A stretch of DNA of 64,000 nucleotides, taken from the NCBI GenBank assembly GCA_902362595.1, contig CABIXF010000003.1:119540-183539 (forward strand). The letters run 5' to 3'. A program made the position numbers and the translations under genes. This DNA is from Bacteroidaceae bacterium (lineage in GTDB: Bacteria; Bacteroidota; Bacteroidia; Bacteroidales; Bacteroidaceae). The notes beneath the pieces are model-generated. The model had not been told where the DNA came from and ran no database searches. It saw only the letters and a program-made list of their open reading frames with translations. Position 1 is the stretch's first letter. Every line of letters begins with the position of its first letter. Positions 51,770 through 62,538 of this stretch are shown in pieces.

Positions 51770-52531
51770 TTATTTTAATAAAGAATTCAAATACTGTCCC
51801 TTCTTCTGCGTCAGCTTGCCATAACATACTGCATGCTTCGGACAATGGTGGTAACAAGCCTGACACATCGCACAACGGCTGCCCCACTGTGGACGTCCTT
51901 CTACCATACGGATATTCTCCAACGGACAACTTTTGGCACAGAGTCCGCAACCAATACATGCTTCCGATGCATAAAACTTTTTCGGACGAATCATGAAACG
52001 GTTGAACATCGGACGCACCACATACGTCTTCAGCCAAGGCACACTTCCTTCATGGCAATCCAATCCCTCTTCCCGTCGAGTAATCCTCCGGCTGAGATCT
52101 TCCACTCTGCTGGGAGCCTGCTTCAACTTACGAGCCGCCAGTTCCGGTTCATCCACATCAAATCCCGACATACAAACGTATGTGTTGGGCATCATCACCG
52201 AAAAGCCAGCCTTGCAACGCCATCCCCGCCGAGCCGCAGCCCGCGCAAACACCTGTGCCGTCTTTCCCGTATCATCGCCACAGGTACAGACAAAATACAG
52301 GTAATCAGGCACTCCCTTCCATTCCAACTTGGCCAGTGCTTCCAATACCACCGGAGGAGGCCCCCACGAATAAACCGGAAACACAAAACCCAGCATTCCA
52401 TCTGCAGACTGCGGAAAGTCCGGTTTTCCGTTCAGTAAATCCGTCAATTTATATACAGAATCCTGCAAATGTTCTCCCAACTTCCGGGCCACCCATTCCG
52501 AATTTCCCGTTCCAGAAAAATAAAAAATCAT
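51770..52531 (-). CDS. EFR1-type flavodoxin/4Fe-4S ferredoxin fusion protein
   Basis: This 253-aa protein has an N-terminal flavodoxin-like domain (MIFYFSGTGNSEWVARKL; FVFPVYSWGPP) and a C-terminal pair of 4Fe-4S clusters: C-IGC-GLC-AKSCP and C-AMC-QAC-YHHCP. These proteins transfer electrons in anaerobes. The partner is unknown. The frame is open to 52594, but FYFSGTGNS at the N-terminus and family length favour the start at 52531. Confidence 0.9.
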   Translation of the reverse strand: MIFYFSGTGNSEWVARKLGEHLQDSVYKLTDLLNGKPDFPQSADGMLGFVFPVYSWGPPPVVLEALAKLEWKGVPDYLYFVCTCGDDTGKTAQVFARAAARRGWRCKAGFSVMMPNTYVCMSGFDVDEPELAARKLKQAPSRVEDLSRRITRREEGLDCHEGSVPWLKTYVVRPMFNRFMIRPKKFYASEACIGCGLCAKSCPLENIRMVEGRPQWGSRCAMCQACYHHCPKHAVCYGKLTQKKGQYLNSLLK

Positions 52532-52566
52532 ACGAATCCTATTACGTTCAACGTTCACATACAAAT

Positions 52567-52611
52567 AAGGCGAAGAACCTTGACACTGATACATCCAAGA
52601 TTCTTCGCCTT
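52567..52611. terminator. Hairpin between ferredoxin gene and the structured RNA
   Basis: An 11-bp stem AAGGCGAAGAA (52567-52577) pairs with 52601-52611. The U-tract is weak on both strands, so a terminating role is uncertain; it may be a processing or insulator hairpin. Confidence 0.45.
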
Positions 52612-52612
52612 A

Positions 52613-52802
52613 GAAAAAGAAGAAGCCGTACCCGAGGCGTGACGAAACTCCGAATGACAGGTTTTGAGTGCCCCCCTTCCTTTGTAATCCACCGGCATAA
52701 ATGCTACCCGAAGGCGTGGCCCGCCATTGGAAGAAGACGCTTGTCTCGGTATTTCTTATAATTTGATGAGTTTCCCGATTCTGCAAGTACGGCTTCAATT
52801 TT
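52613..52802 (-). ncRNA. ssrS: Structured RNA, 6S (SsrS)-like candidate
   Basis: A -7 box (52809-52816) predicts a start near 52802. The RNA closes into a long rod with nested perfect helices: outer stem GAAGCCGTAC (52787-52796) with 52622-52631; GAAACTC (52768-52774) with 52644-52650; CCGAGACA (52742-52749) with 52650-52659 with a 2-nt bulge; and an inner GU-rich stem below an apical hairpin. It ends in CTTCTTTTTCT. Length (about 175-190 nt) and end-to-end rod shape with internal loops fit 6S RNA. No ORF has a convincing start or family. The identity as 6S is inferred from architecture only. Confidence 0.6.
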
Positions 52803-52808
52803 GTATGA

Positions 52809-52816
52809 CAAATATA
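52809..52816 (-). promoter_or_regulatory. -7 box TATATTTG of the 6S-like RNA
   Basis: It matches TAnnTTTG on the minus strand, 13 nt upstream of the first base of the outer helix. Confidence 0.55.
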
Positions 52817-52849
52817 CGACAATAATTTGAATCTGCAAAGAGATTGCAT

Positions 52850-52882
52850 AAAAAAAGGATGCCATTTTATGTGGCATCCTTT
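52850..52882 (-). terminator. Terminator of the rpmI-rplT transcript
   Basis: On the minus strand AAAGGATGCCA-CATAAAA-TGGCATCCTTT is followed by seven T. It lies 28 nt after the rplT stop. Confidence 0.9.
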
Positions 52883-52910
52883 ATACGTTGTCTCCGTTTC
52901 CGGAAGAGAA

Positions 52911-53261
52911 TTAAGCAGCTTTTGCTTTAGCAACTACAGCCTTGAAAGCTTCCGGATGGTTCATGGCTAAGTCAGCCAACACCTTACGGTTGATTTCAAT
53001 ACCTGCTTTGTGCAATGCACCCATCAACTTAGAGTAAGACATACCTTCCAGACGAGCAGCTGCGTTGATACGCTGAATCCACAATGCGCGGAAGTTACGT
53101 TTTTTGTTCTTACGGTCGCGATATGCATAAGTCAGACCTTTTTCCCAAGTATTCTTAGCAACGGTCCAAACGTTCTTTCTTGCACCAAAATAACCTCTGG
53201 TTAAACCTAAAATTTTCTTTCTTTTTGCTCTAGAAGCAACGTGATTTACTGATCTTGGCAT
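52911..53261 (-). CDS. rplT: Ribosomal protein bL20
   Basis: This 116-aa protein has the canonical N-terminus [21 protein letters not shown], then [24 protein letters not shown] and NRKVLADLA. It binds 23S rRNA early in 50S assembly. It is last in thrS-infC-rpmI-rplT order. The 106-nt spacer from rpmI has no strong hairpin that I can see. Confidence 0.97.
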   Translation of the reverse strand: MPRSVNHVASRAKRKKILGLTRGYFGARKNVWTVAKNTWEKGLTYAYRDRKNKKRNFRALWIQRINAAARLEGMSYSKLMGALHKAGIEINRKVLADLAMNHPEAFKAVVAKAKAA

Positions 53262-53367
53262 AGTTTTTTAATTCTTTTTGAATGATAGCGCCGATATTTT
53301 ACAACCGGACTTGAGGCTAATGCATTCGGTTAATAATTTAAATGATACGTGTACGCTCTCGTGAAGA

Positions 53368-53565
53368 TTAACGCATGCACAGAAGTTCCTTTACCTGATT
53401 CAAGTTAGCATTGTCTACTAAGCCCATGTGGCAAAGGTTTCTTTTCTGCTTTTTAGTCTTCTTAGTCAGAATGTGACTGTGAAAAGCGTGCTTTCTTTTG
53501 ATTTTACCTGTTCCGGTAAGAGTGAATCTTTTTTTAGCACCGGAGTTAGTCTTGATCTTTGGCAT
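53368..53565 (-). CDS. rpmI: Ribosomal protein bL35
   Basis: This 65-aa protein starts [20 protein letters not shown] and contains [20 protein letters not shown], typical of bL35. It lies between infC and rplT, the near-universal order. Confidence 0.97.
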   Translation of the reverse strand: MPKIKTNSGAKKRFTLTGTGKIKRKHAFHSHILTKKTKKQKRNLCHMGLVDNANLNQVKELLCMR

Positions 53566-53634
53566 CTTGTTAAATTTTTAATTATTATTATTCAACGTGG
53601 CAACGCACTATACCGGCGCGTTACGCACTTTTTT

Positions 53635-54216
53635 TCATTCTTTCGGTTCAACCGGTTTAGCAGCTTCAGGTTTGGCTGCTTTCTTCGGAGCTCCTGCCTT
53701 CTTCGGAGACAACGATATCGTCATTCTCTTTCCTTCGAGCAACGGCATCTGTTCTACCTTTGCATAGTCTTCCAAGTCGTTGGCAAAACGGAGCAACAGC
53801 ACTTCGCCCTGTTCCTTGAACAAGATGGAACGTCCTTTGAAAAACACGTAAGCCTTCACCTTGTCTCCATCCTGCAAGAAGCCGATGGCATGCTTCAACT
53901 TGAAATTATAATCATGTTCATCGGTCTGAGGTCCGAAACGGATTTCCTTCACGTTCACCTTTACCTGTTTTGCCTTCTGTTCCTTTGCACGTTTTTTCAA
54001 CTGGTAAAGGAACTTAGAATAATCTATAATTCTACAAACTGGAGGAACGGCATTCGGTGAAATTTCGACCAAGTCGGCTTCATGTTCTTCCGCAAGTTTC
54101 AAAGCCTGCGCAATCGGATATACAGCCGATTCAATATCATCTCCCACAATACGTACTTCTTTGGCGCGAATCTGTTCGTTGATTCGATGTTGCCCTTTTA
54201 ACGTGTCATTTTTCAT
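53635..54216 (-). CDS. infC: Translation initiation factor IF-3
   Basis: This 193-aa protein has N-domain motifs [16 protein letters not shown] and [28 protein letters not shown], and C-domain [26 protein letters not shown] low-complexity Ala/Lys/Pro C-terminal tail of about 25 residues is extra. IF-3 binds the 30S subunit and proofreads start codons. The start ATG is at 54216, 55 nt after a strong hairpin. Confidence 0.96.
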   Translation of the reverse strand: MKNDTLKGQHRINEQIRAKEVRIVGDDIESAVYPIAQALKLAEEHEADLVEISPNAVPPVCRIIDYSKFLYQLKKRAKEQKAKQVKVNVKEIRFGPQTDEHDYNFKLKHAIGFLQDGDKVKAYVFFKGRSILFKEQGEVLLLRFANDLEDYAKVEQMPLLEGKRMTISLSPKKAGAPKKAAKPEAAKPVEPKE

Positions 54217-54271
54217 TAAAAATAGTGTCTTCCTTGTTTGTTTCTTGAATTATAAATTAATATTGAAAAAT

Positions 54272-54311
54272 CCGTTTGCAGTCCCTTGTTTTTGATAGGG
54301 GCTGCAAACGG
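54272..54311 (-). terminator. Hairpin with T-run between thrS and infC (attenuator candidate)
   Basis: The stem CCGTTTGCAGTCCCT (54272-54286) pairs with AGGGGCTGCAAACGG (54297-54311), one mismatch. On the minus strand ATTTTTC follows. It sits 9 nt after the thrS stop and upstream of infC, where partial termination would adjust IF-3/L35/L20 output. Confidence 0.65.
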
Positions 54312-54319
54312 CTGCAAAT

Positions 54320-56260
54320 TTACCATTTATTTATCATATTATGAACTTCTTCTGCAATATTTTTTGCAAAATCTTCGATTTTCATGGTTCCTTTGTCTCC
54401 TTCACCCTGCTTACGTACGGCTACTTCACCGTTTTCGGCTTCTTTTTCACCCACAACCAGCATGTAAGGAATACGTTTCATTTCATTGTCGCGAATCTTA
54501 CGGCCAATCTTTTCGTTACGGTCATCCACAATGGCACGGATGTCGTATTTCTTCAAATCCTGACGAACCTTATCGGCATAGTCGTTGAATTTTTCAGAGA
54601 TAGGCAGGATAGCCACCTGATCCGGAGTCAACCACAACGGGAACTTACCGGCTGTATGTTCAATCAATACGGCCACAAAACGTTCCATTGAACCGAACGG
54701 TGCACGGTGAATCATTACCGGACGATGTTTCTGGTTATCAGAACCCATGTATTCCAGTTGGAAGCGTTCCGGCAGGTTGTAGTCTACCTGGATAGTACCC
54801 AACTGCCAGCGACGGCCGATGGCATCCTTCACCATGAAGTCCAGTTTCGGACCGTAGAATGCAGCTTCACCGTATTCTACTTTGGCTTTCAGTCCTTTTT
54901 CTTCGCAAGCTTCTACGATGGCACGTTCAGCCTTTTCCCAGTTCTCATCGCTACCGATATACTTTTCACGGTTCACTTTGTCACGCAGAGAAATCTGTGC
55001 TTCAAAGTTTTCCAGTCCCATGGAAGTGAACACGATAGAAATGATATCCATCACACGGAGGAATTCATCCTTCACCTGATCCGGACGGCAGAAGATGTGT
55101 GCATCATCCTGCGTAAAGCTACGTACACGAGTCAATCCATGCAATTCACCACTCTGTTCGTAACGGCAAACCGTACCAAATTCTGCGATACGCAACGGCA
55201 GATCACGATAAGAACGCGGAGAGTTCTTGTAAATCATACAGTGATGCGGGCAGTTCATCGGTTTCAGGAAGTACTCTTCGCCTTCTTCCGGAGTGTGGAT
55301 AGGCTGGAAAGAATCCTTACCATATTTCGCATAGTGTCCGGAAGTGACATACAACAGTTTGTTGCCAATCGGCGGACACATTACTTCCTGATAGTCATAA
55401 CGTGACTGGATGCGACGCAAGAAATCCTGCAGGCGGATACGCAGTGCAGTACCTTTCGGCAACCACATCGGAAGTCCCTTACCTACCGTATCCGAAAACA
55501 TGAACAAATCCATTTCCTTACCAATCTTACGGTGGTCACGTTTTTTGGCTTCTTCCAGCATCACCAGGTATTCATCCAACATTTTCTTCTTCGGGAAAGT
55601 AATACCATAGATACGGGTCATCTGCTTGCGGTCTTCCTGTCCTCTCCAGTAGGCACCGGCTACCGACAACAGCTTGATGGCCTTGATCGGAGCCGTAGAA
55701 AGCAAGTGCGGGCCACGACACAAGTCTGTAAACGCACCCTGCGTATAAGTAGTGATGTGACCGTCTTCCAGTTCGGAAATCAGTTCACACTTGTAAGTTT
55801 CTCCTCTTTCACCAAACATCTTCAGCGCATCATCCTTCGAGATGTTCTGGCGAACAAGTTCTTCTTTCTTGGCAGCCAGTTCAGCCATTTTCTTTTCAAT
55901 GGCAGGCAGGTCGCCTTCCTTGATGACAGCTTCACCCGGATCTACGTCATAATAGAATCCGTTTTCAATGGCCGGACCGATACCGAACTGAATGCCCGGA
56001 TACAATTCCTGCAGCGCTTCAGCCAGCAAGTGTGCACTTGTGTGCCAGAAGGCATGCTTGCCTTCTTCGTCATCCCATTTATAAAGAACGAAGTTTGCAT
56101 CTTCGTTGATAGGGCGATTCAAATCTACAGTTTCGCCGTTTACTCCACATGCCAGCACATCCTGTGCCAGACGGGAACTGATGCTTTCTGCAATCTGCAG
56201 ACCCGTAACTCCTTCGTTGTATTCACGAACAGAGCCATCAGGAAAAGTTATCTTAACCAT
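54320..56260 (-). CDS. thrS: Threonyl-tRNA synthetase
   Basis: This 646-aa class II synthetase has a TGS domain (1-60), an editing SAD domain with HTSAH (73-77), a catalytic core with [35 protein letters not shown] and [15 protein letters not shown], and an anticodon-binding domain (after residue 540, [20 protein letters not shown]). The zinc Cys/His residues (Cys in MNCPHH) are present. It heads the infC-rpmI-rplT region. Confidence 0.97.
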   Translation of the reverse strand: MVKITFPDGSVREYNEGVTGLQIAESISSRLAQDVLACGVNGETVDLNRPINEDANFVLYKWDDEEGKHAFWHTSAHLLAEALQELYPGIQFGIGPAIENGFYYDVDPGEAVIKEGDLPAIEKKMAELAAKKEELVRQNISKDDALKMFGERGETYKCELISELEDGHITTYTQGAFTDLCRGPHLLSTAPIKAIKLLSVAGAYWRGQEDRKQMTRIYGITFPKKKMLDEYLVMLEEAKKRDHRKIGKEMDLFMFSDTVGKGLPMWLPKGTALRIRLQDFLRRIQSRYDYQEVMCPPIGNKLLYVTSGHYAKYGKDSFQPIHTPEEGEEYFLKPMNCPHHCMIYKNSPRSYRDLPLRIAEFGTVCRYEQSGELHGLTRVRSFTQDDAHIFCRPDQVKDEFLRVMDIISIVFTSMGLENFEAQISLRDKVNREKYIGSDENWEKAERAIVEACEEKGLKAKVEYGEAAFYGPKLDFMVKDAIGRRWQLGTIQVDYNLPERFQLEYMGSDNQKHRPVMIHRAPFGSMERFVAVLIEHTAGKFPLWLTPDQVAILPISEKFNDYADKVRQDLKKYDIRAIVDDRNEKIGRKIRDNEMKRIPYMLVVGEKEAENGEVAVRKQGEGDKGTMKIEDFAKNIAEEVHNMINKW

Positions 56261-56292
56261 AGTCTTTATAGTGTTAATCTGTTATTGAGACG

Positions 56293-56300
56293 CAAAAATA
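56293..56300 (-). promoter_or_regulatory. -7 box TATTTTTG for thrS
   Basis: It matches TAnnTTTG, 33 nt before the ATG at 56260. Confidence 0.5.
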
Positions 56301-56335
56301 TAAACTTTTTAATTAAAGAAGAAAATTGCATTCAT

Positions 56336-58342
56336 TTATTTCTCCTCCACTGTGGTAAATCGCTTGATAATGTTGTACGCAGAGAAAATTCCCAACTCGC
56401 CAGCCTTACTCAAGTCCTGGATACCCTGCCGGTTATTACCTAGGAAGATATTCGTCAGCCCGCGGTTGAAATACGCATCCGCGAAACGTGGATCCAGCTC
56501 AATGGCCTTGTTGTAATCCACCAGTGCAGCCCGGTAGTCTTTCATCACGGCCAGAATATTTCCTCTGTTATAATATGCATACACAAAGTCGGGAGCCAGC
56601 TCAATCACACGGTCCAAGTCCTCACGTACCTTGTTATAGTCATACGAACGCACCTGCAAGTCCTTGTTGTTATCCACTGTTTCCACTTCATACTTCCGGT
56701 CGCGCTTGCGGTATTCCAACTGCTTGTAGTAAATCAGCGCACGACTGAAATAGGCCGGGAAGAAAGTAGAATCACAACGGATGGCATCATCCAAGTCCTT
56801 CAATGCATTGTCGAAATCCTGTACCAAATAGAAATCAAGCGCACGCGCATAGTAATGCAACGCATCATTCGGTTCCTTCACAATGGCAGCCGTCTGTTCA
56901 TCGATGGATGCGAAATGCTGTTTCACCTGCTCTTCCGAGAGCGAAGCCTCGTTGTTCGTAATCAGCAGACGATGAGGAAGAGCCCCACGGGCATTCATGT
57001 CATCAATTTCTTTATAATAGTTGATCTGCCGCTTCACTTCTTCCGGACGCTCGTAATAGCTCAACGCAAACATCGGCTGTGGCAAAATAGTTACATTCTT
57101 GTCCTGTACCCTGCCCCGATAGTCCGTCTTGTAACGGTCGTCCTCCGAATCGTTGTCGGCCACTACAATCTTACGGTAGTTCTCCACGTTCTTGTCCGAT
57201 TTCTTACGCGTCTTGTCCGCCGAAGCCGTCTGCTTCTTCGTTCCGTTCTGCGATTCAATCTGCGCTTTCAGCACTTTGAACTCATCGGCATCCGCCCCTT
57301 TCAAGTCGCCCACTTTCCGTCTGGCCTGCGCACGATACTGATAGCCGGCCAGGAAGTTCGGATATTCCTTCAGCACCGCCGAATAATCTTCGATAGCCCC
57401 CGGATAATCCCCTGTACGGTCACGCAACAATCCTCGGTTGAACCGGGCCATCAGATTGTCGGGTTCCATCTTGAGCACGAAGTCGAAGTCCTCGATGGCA
57501 CGATTGTCATCTCCCACCTGCGCACGCAACAGACCACGGTTGTAGTGACCGATGAAATTGTTCCGGTCCACATCCAATGCCAAATCATAGTCCGACATGG
57601 CCCCGCGCAAATTGTTCTGGTGATAACGTGCCAGCGCGCGATTGATATACACGCCCGCATTGCGCACCGAAAGACGGATGGCCTCCGTCAGATCCGCTTC
57701 CGCATCCTTGTACTTTCCACGCTGCAGGAACAGCATACCTCTTGACGACCATGTGTCCGGATTATAACGGTCCATTTCAATCGCCTTGTCGGCATCCGTC
57801 ATGGCCTGCAACGTATCCTTCTGCTTCAATGACACCTCCGTACGCATCAGATACGCATCCGTATAGCGTGGAGAGATACGAATCAGCGTATCCAAGTCGG
57901 CCCGTGCCTGTGCATACTCTTCCTCATGCATCCGGCAAAGCGCCAGGTTGTGCCACAGGCTGATATTTTCCGGATCCATTTCCAAGGCTTTCCGGTAATC
58001 CTGGATGGCCCCTTGATAATTCTGCTGCCGGATACGCGAGATACCCCGCACCTGATACGCATTGACTACGAACGGATTGCGTTGCAACGCTTCCGAACAG
58101 TCGGCTTCTGCTCCCTGATAATCGTCCAAGTTCATCTTGGCCAGTCCGCGATAAAAATACGGTTCAGCCAAATACGGCTTCACTCCGATTACCTGATTAA
58201 AGTACTGGATAGAGAGGACATAATCCTCGAAATAAAGTGCATTTTTCCCGATGGTCATCACCCTGTCCGTATTAATCTGACACAGGGCAGCCACCGGGAA
58301 AAACATACCTATATATAATATGTATAGGAATCTTCTGATCAT
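56336..58342 (-). CDS. TPR-repeat secreted protein
   Basis: This 668-aa protein has an N-terminal signal sequence ([21 protein letters not shown]) and about twelve or more TPR repeats in two blocks (about 30-370 and 495-650), for example [20 protein letters not shown] and [20 protein letters not shown] charged, repeat-free linker of about 120 residues separates them. It is probably an envelope protein that scaffolds protein contacts; the partner is not evident. Its ATG overlaps the def stop (58339-58342), so translation is coupled to peptide deformylase. Confidence 0.88.
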   Translation of the reverse strand: MIRRFLYILYIGMFFPVAALCQINTDRVMTIGKNALYFEDYVLSIQYFNQVIGVKPYLAEPYFYRGLAKMNLDDYQGAEADCSEALQRNPFVVNAYQVRGISRIRQQNYQGAIQDYRKALEMDPENISLWHNLALCRMHEEEYAQARADLDTLIRISPRYTDAYLMRTEVSLKQKDTLQAMTDADKAIEMDRYNPDTWSSRGMLFLQRGKYKDAEADLTEAIRLSVRNAGVYINRALARYHQNNLRGAMSDYDLALDVDRNNFIGHYNRGLLRAQVGDDNRAIEDFDFVLKMEPDNLMARFNRGLLRDRTGDYPGAIEDYSAVLKEYPNFLAGYQYRAQARRKVGDLKGADADEFKVLKAQIESQNGTKKQTASADKTRKKSDKNVENYRKIVVADNDSEDDRYKTDYRGRVQDKNVTILPQPMFALSYYERPEEVKRQINYYKEIDDMNARGALPHRLLITNNEASLSEEQVKQHFASIDEQTAAIVKEPNDALHYYARALDFYLVQDFDNALKDLDDAIRCDSTFFPAYFSRALIYYKQLEYRKRDRKYEVETVDNNKDLQVRSYDYNKVREDLDRVIELAPDFVYAYYNRGNILAVMKDYRAALVDYNKAIELDPRFADAYFNRGLTNIFLGNNRQGIQDLSKAGELGIFSAYNIIKRFTTVEEK

Positions 58343-58893
58343 CTGACTGTTTTCACTTTATAAGAGCAACGAGCCTTGCCATTTACCATGCCATTCAGTT
58401 TGCCACGAATCATCTGCTTGCGCAAAGCCGACAGATGGTCGATGAACATGGTCCCTTCCAAGTGGTCAAACTCATGCTGCATCACGCGTGCCAGATAACC
58501 CTCCACCCACTCGTCGTGCGGCTGCATGTTTTCGTCGAGGTAAGTGACATGAATCTTGTCCGGACGCTTCACACTTTCATGGATGCCCGGCAAACTCAGA
58601 CAGCCTTCCTCCATAGATACCATCTCTCCGCCTGTTTCCAGAATGTGAGGATTGATATAGGCACGTTTGAAATCCTTGAACTCCGGCATGTCGTCCGACA
58701 ACACGTCCAAGTCAATCACTACCACCCGGATAGGAAGTCCCACCTGCGGAGCAGCCAGTCCCACGCCGTCTGCACGGTCCATCGTTTCAAACATATTTGT
58801 AATCAGCTCTTTCAAGCCTGGATAATCCGGCGTAATATCTTCGGCCTCCTGACGCAACACAGGCTGGCCATACACATAAATCGGTAAAATCAT
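58339..58893 (-). CDS. def: Peptide deformylase
   Basis: This 184-aa protein has all three PDF motifs: [10 protein letters not shown] (motif I), EGCLSLPGI (motif II, metal Cys) and QHEFDHLEG (motif III, two metal His and catalytic Glu). It removes formyl groups from nascent proteins. It is 24 nt downstream of ruvX and overlaps the TPR gene by 4 nt. Confidence 0.97.
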   Translation of the reverse strand: MILPIYVYGQPVLRQEAEDITPDYPGLKELITNMFETMDRADGVGLAAPQVGLPIRVVVIDLDVLSDDMPEFKDFKRAYINPHILETGGEMVSMEEGCLSLPGIHESVKRPDKIHVTYLDENMQPHDEWVEGYLARVMQHEFDHLEGTMFIDHLSALRKQMIRGKLNGMVNGKARCSYKVKTVR

Positions 58894-58917
58894 ATTCTGT
58901 TTTATTAAGTTTTTGAG

Positions 58918-59334
58918 TTACATTCTTCTTGATTCCAAATACGACTGCAGAATGATGGTCGCACTGATTTCATCCACCAGCGCCTTGTTCTGGCGGGCCT
59001 TCTTCTTCAGGCCTCCGTCCAGCATGGCCTGATGCGCCAGCACGGAAGTAAACCGTTCGTCCACCAGCTCCACCGGTACCTCCGGCAGTTTTTTCTTCAG
59101 CTGGGCAAGGAAAGGCTTGATGTACTTCATGTTTTCCGAATCCTCGTTGTTCAGCTGCTTGGGATGCCCCACAATGATACGCTCCACCTTTTCCTGGGCC
59201 ACATACTTCAGCAGGTAGTCCATCAATTCGTGCGTCGGCACCGTAGTCAGCCCGTTCGCAATAATCTGCATCGGGTCGGTCACCGCGATTCCCGTGCGCT
59301 TTCTGCCATAATCAATTGCCAAAATTCTGCTCAT
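58918..59334 (-). CDS. ruvX: Putative Holliday junction resolvase YqgF/RuvX
   Basis: This 138-aa RNase H-fold protein has AIDYGRKRTGIAVTDP at the N-terminus, IVGHPKQLNNEDSE in the middle and LVDERFTSVLAHQAM, then DEISATIILQSYLES. It acts in pre-16S rRNA 5'-end maturation or junction cleavage. Start at 59334 (MSRILAIDYG) is chosen over 59352, because the -7 box at 59350-59357 overlaps the longer start. Confidence 0.93.
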   Translation of the reverse strand: MSRILAIDYGRKRTGIAVTDPMQIIANGLTTVPTHELMDYLLKYVAQEKVERIIVGHPKQLNNEDSENMKYIKPFLAQLKKKLPEVPVELVDERFTSVLAHQAMLDGGLKKKARQNKALVDEISATIILQSYLESRRM

Positions 59335-59349
59335 ACGCCGACAAAAGTA

Positions 59350-59357
59350 CAAATTTA
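59350..59357 (-). promoter_or_regulatory. -7 box TAAATTTG for ruvX-def-TPR
   Basis: It matches TAnnTTTG; start near 59343, 9 nt before the ATG. A second match, TACTTTTG at 59342-59349, would give a leaderless transcript. Confidence 0.5.
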
Positions 59358-59477
59358 TTCCTTACCTCTTCATATATAATACTTAAAAAAACATACCGCC
59401 CTTCCCTACCGTGCAAACTGAAACTCTCTGTTTCAAATAAAATCAGAGGCACACATCGGATTTAGGAAAAATATGCG

Positions 59478-59485
59478 TACCTTTG
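59478..59485 (+). promoter_or_regulatory. -7 box TACCTTTG for guaA
   Basis: It matches TAnnTTTG. The predicted start near 59492 gives a 27-nt leader to the ATG at 59519. Confidence 0.6.
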
Positions 59486-59518
59486 CACGCATAGAATACA
59501 TATTTTACATCACACAAT

Positions 59519-61072
59519 ATGCAGGAAAAAATCATTATTCTTGACTTCGGTTCACAAACCACGCAGCTCATCGGCCGCCGTGTGCGCGAGCTGAACATGT
59601 ATTGCGAAATTGTTCCTTACAACAAGTTTCCGCACGACGACCCGTCGGTTATCGGCGTAATCTTGTCGGGAAGCCCTTTCTCCGTGTACGACGAAAAGGC
59701 TTTTAAAGTAGACTTAACCCACATCCGCGGGAAGTATCCTATCCTGGGCATCTGCTACGGTGCACAGTTCATGGCCTACACCTACGGAGGTAAGGTAGAA
59801 CCAGCCAACACCCGTGAATATGGACGTGCCCACCTGGCTACCTTCAACCACGAAAGCCCGCTGCTGAAAGGCATCCGCGAACATTCTCAGGTATGGATGA
59901 GCCACGGCGACACCATCACTGCCATTCCCGACGATTTCGAGATTATCGCTTCAACCGACAAAGTGGCTATCGCTGCTTATCAGGCAAAGAATGAAAAACT
60001 CTGGGGCGTACAATTCCACCCGGAAGTGTTCCACACAGAAGACGGTACCCAACTGCTGAAGAACTTCGTGGTAGACATCTGCGGAGGGAAGCAGGACTGG
60101 AGCGCAGCCTCTTTCATCGAGACCACAGTGGCCAGCTTGAAAGAACAGCTCGGCAACGACAAGGTGGTGCTGGGACTGAGCGGCGGTGTAGACTCTTCGG
60201 TGGCAGCCGTATTGCTGAACAAGGCTATCGGCAAGAACCTGACCTGTATCTTCGTAGACCATGGGATGCTGCGCAAGAACGAATTCAAGAACGTATTGCA
60301 CGACTATGAATGTCTCGGACTGAACGTCATCGGCGTGGATGCCAGCGAGAAATTCTTCTCTGAACTGGCCGGAGTGACCGAACCGGAACGCAAACGTAAA
60401 ATCATCGGAAAAGGTTTCATCGACGTATTCGATGAAGAAGCCCACAAGATTCACGACGTGAAATGGCTGGCACAGGGTACCATCTACCCCGACTGCATTG
60501 AGTCATTGTCTATCACCGGAACCGTCATCAAGAGTCATCACAACGTAGGCGGTCTGCCCGAAAAGATGAACCTGAAACTTTGCGAACCTCTGCGTCTCCT
60601 GTTCAAGGACGAAGTTCGCCGCGTAGGTCGCGAGCTGGGTATGCCGGAACATCTGATTACCCGTCATCCGTTCCCGGGTCCGGGTCTGGCCGTACGTATC
60701 CTGGGCGACATCACCCGTGAGAAAGTACGTATCCTGCAGGATGCCGACGATATCTTCATCCAGGGCTTGCGCGACTGGAAGGTGAAAGATGAAAACGGAA
60801 ACGAAACTGCCCTGTACCATCAGGTATGGCAGGCCGGAGTCATCCTGTTGCCGGTACAGAGTGTCGGAGTAATGGGTGACGAACGTACCTACGAACGTGC
60901 AGTAGCCTTGCGTGCGGTTACCAGTACCGATGCCATGACAGCCGACTGGGCTCACCTGCCATACGAATTCCTGGCAAAGGTTTCCAACGATATCATCAAC
61001 AAAGTAAAAGGCGTGAACCGCGTTTGCTACGATATCTCTTCCAAACCGCCAGCCACCATCGAATGGGAATAA
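59519..61072 (+). CDS. guaA: GMP synthase (glutamine-hydrolysing)
   Basis: This 517-aa two-domain enzyme has a class I glutamine amidotransferase with catalytic Cys79 in GICYGAQ and the His/Glu of VQFHPEVFH, and an ATP-pyrophosphatase domain with P-loop SGGVDS (221-226). A C-terminal dimerisation domain ends in KPPATIEWE. It converts XMP to GMP. The gene stands alone and ends at a terminator. Confidence 0.97.
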   Translation: MQEKIIILDFGSQTTQLIGRRVRELNMYCEIVPYNKFPHDDPSVIGVILSGSPFSVYDEKAFKVDLTHIRGKYPILGICYGAQFMAYTYGGKVEPANTREYGRAHLATFNHESPLLKGIREHSQVWMSHGDTITAIPDDFEIIASTDKVAIAAYQAKNEKLWGVQFHPEVFHTEDGTQLLKNFVVDICGGKQDWSAASFIETTVASLKEQLGNDKVVLGLSGGVDSSVAAVLLNKAIGKNLTCIFVDHGMLRKNEFKNVLHDYECLGLNVIGVDASEKFFSELAGVTEPERKRKIIGKGFIDVFDEEAHKIHDVKWLAQGTIYPDCIESLSITGTVIKSHHNVGGLPEKMNLKLCEPLRLLFKDEVRRVGRELGMPEHLITRHPFPGPGLAVRILGDITREKVRILQDADDIFIQGLRDWKVKDENGNETALYHQVWQAGVILLPVQSVGVMGDERTYERAVALRAVTSTDAMTADWAHLPYEFLAKVSNDIINKVKGVNRVCYDISSKPPATIEWE

Positions 61073-61092
61073 TCCAATTCCTTTCTTGATAT

Positions 61093-61133
61093 AAAAAACA
61101 GCCTCAGCTTTTTCAAGCCGAGGCTGTTTTTTT
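61093..61133. terminator. Bidirectional terminator between guaA and MATE gene
   Basis: A stem of about 12 bp (AACAGCCTC paired with GAGGCTGTT, plus AAGC/GCTT) has A-runs on the left and T-runs on the right; it overlaps the MATE stop codon. Confidence 0.85.
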
Positions 61134-62502
61134 ATGCTTTCGCCACCTTTTTCCGTATCGTCATCCAGTAGACCGTCAGCACCAGCAGGCCGGTGACTAC
61201 CCATGATACCGGATACACAATCATCAGCACATCGTATCCCCTCCATATCGGCGACACCACGTAGACCCACACCATTCGGAGCAGACAGGTACCGAAAACC
61301 GTCAGCAAGGCCGGGGTGAGCGACTTGCCCATACCCCGCAACGAAGAACCTGCAATCTCATAGCTGCTGGCAATGAACTGCAAAGCCAGCACCAGGTGCA
61401 TGCGAAGCGTCCCGAAATGATGCACCATCGGCACACTAGAAAAGAATCCCAGGAAGAAATCACTCTGCCAGGCAAAAAGCCAGTTGAATGCCGCACAGAA
61501 AGCTACGCTCGACCCCATGCAAATCCAGAATACCCGGTGCACACGGTCCATTCTTCCGGCCCCATAGTTCTGCGCAATGAAACTGATAGCGGCTCCGTTG
61601 AATCCCTGGATGATAAAATAACAATAGTATTCAAAATTGACGGCTGCTGCCGAACCGGCAATCGCATCGGCCCCGTAACTGTTGATGGACGACTGCACCA
61701 CCACATTGGAAATGGAAAAAATCATCCCCTGCAAGCCCGCCGGAACACCGATACGCAGCATACGGTTCAGTTCCGTGGAATAAATCTTCATCTTGCTGAA
61801 ATGCAGCCGGAAAGGTTCTTTCTCCCTACACAGCAGCCGGATAATCAGCGCCGCACTCACCGCATTAGAGATTCCCGTCGCCACAGCCACACCTGCCACT
61901 CCCATGTGGAAGCAAAGCACGAACAGCAGATTGAGCAACGTATTGACCACCCCGGCAATGACCAGAATATACAGCGGACGACGCGTATCGCCCATGCTTC
62001 GCAGAATCGCCGCCCCGAAGTTGAATGCCATGATGAAAGGCATCCCCAAGAAATAGATACGCAGATAGGTCACGGCCTGGTCCAGCACATTCGGAGGGGT
62101 TCCCATCCATGTCAGAATCGGCTTGGCTGCCACCTGTCCCAACAACAACAGAAAAATTCCGCTCAGCAGGGCCACCAGCTCCACCGTATTGATGGCGTGG
62201 CGTATACTCCGGTCGTCCCGCTGACCGATATGGTTGGAGATAATGGCACAGGCTCCCATGGAGATACCCATGAACAGGTTGATGAGCAACCCGATGACAG
62301 GCGCGTTACTTCCCACGGCTGCCAGGGCTTCACTTCCCACAAAGTGTCCTACCACGGCCACATCGACCGAATTAAAAAGTTCCTGTAACAAACTACTGGC
62401 TGCCAGCGGAAGGGCAAACACCAGAATTTTCTTAAACAACGGCCCGTTGAGCATGTCAATCTCGTTGCTTCGGCTCCGTTTCTTATCCACACTGTTATCC
62501 AT
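61132..62502 (-). CDS. MATE-family multidrug/Na+ efflux transporter
   Basis: This protein of about 456 aa has twelve membrane segments in two six-helix halves (LVFALPLAASSLLQELFNSVD in TM1; MRIGVPAGLQGMIFSISN for the second half). These are the two matE repeats that export cationic drugs. The -7 box at 62531-62538 places the transcript start near 62524. The ATG at 62520 would then have almost no leader, so the MDNSVDK start at 62502 is preferred. Confidence 0.92.
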   Translation of the reverse strand: MDNSVDKKRSRSNEIDMLNGPLFKKILVFALPLAASSLLQELFNSVDVAVVGHFVGSEALAAVGSNAPVIGLLINLFMGISMGACAIISNHIGQRDDRSIRHAINTVELVALLSGIFLLLLGQVAAKPILTWMGTPPNVLDQAVTYLRIYFLGMPFIMAFNFGAAILRSMGDTRRPLYILVIAGVVNTLLNLLFVLCFHMGVAGVAVATGISNAVSAALIIRLLCREKEPFRLHFSKMKIYSTELNRMLRIGVPAGLQGMIFSISNVVVQSSINSYGADAIAGSAAAVNFEYYCYFIIQGFNGAAISFIAQNYGAGRMDRVHRVFWICMGSSVAFCAAFNWLFAWQSDFFLGFFSSVPMVHHFGTLRMHLVLALQFIASSYEIAGSSLRGMGKSLTPALLTVFGTCLLRMVWVYVVSPIWRGYDVLMIVYPVSWVVTGLLVLTVYWMTIRKKVAKA

Positions 62503-62530
62503 CTTTTTTACCTTCTTCAAAAATGCGCGG

Positions 62531-62538
62531 CAAAGTTA
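62531..62538 (-). promoter_or_regulatory. -7 box TAACTTTG for the MATE gene
   Basis: It matches TAnnTTTG on the minus strand, about 29 nt upstream of the 62502 start. Confidence 0.5.

Noticed and set aside
52610..52933. Protein-coding ORF on the minus strand in the rplT-ferredoxin gap
   Set aside because: It begins inside the rplT 3' end, crosses the terminator and overlaps the nested helices of the structured RNA; no family or signal.
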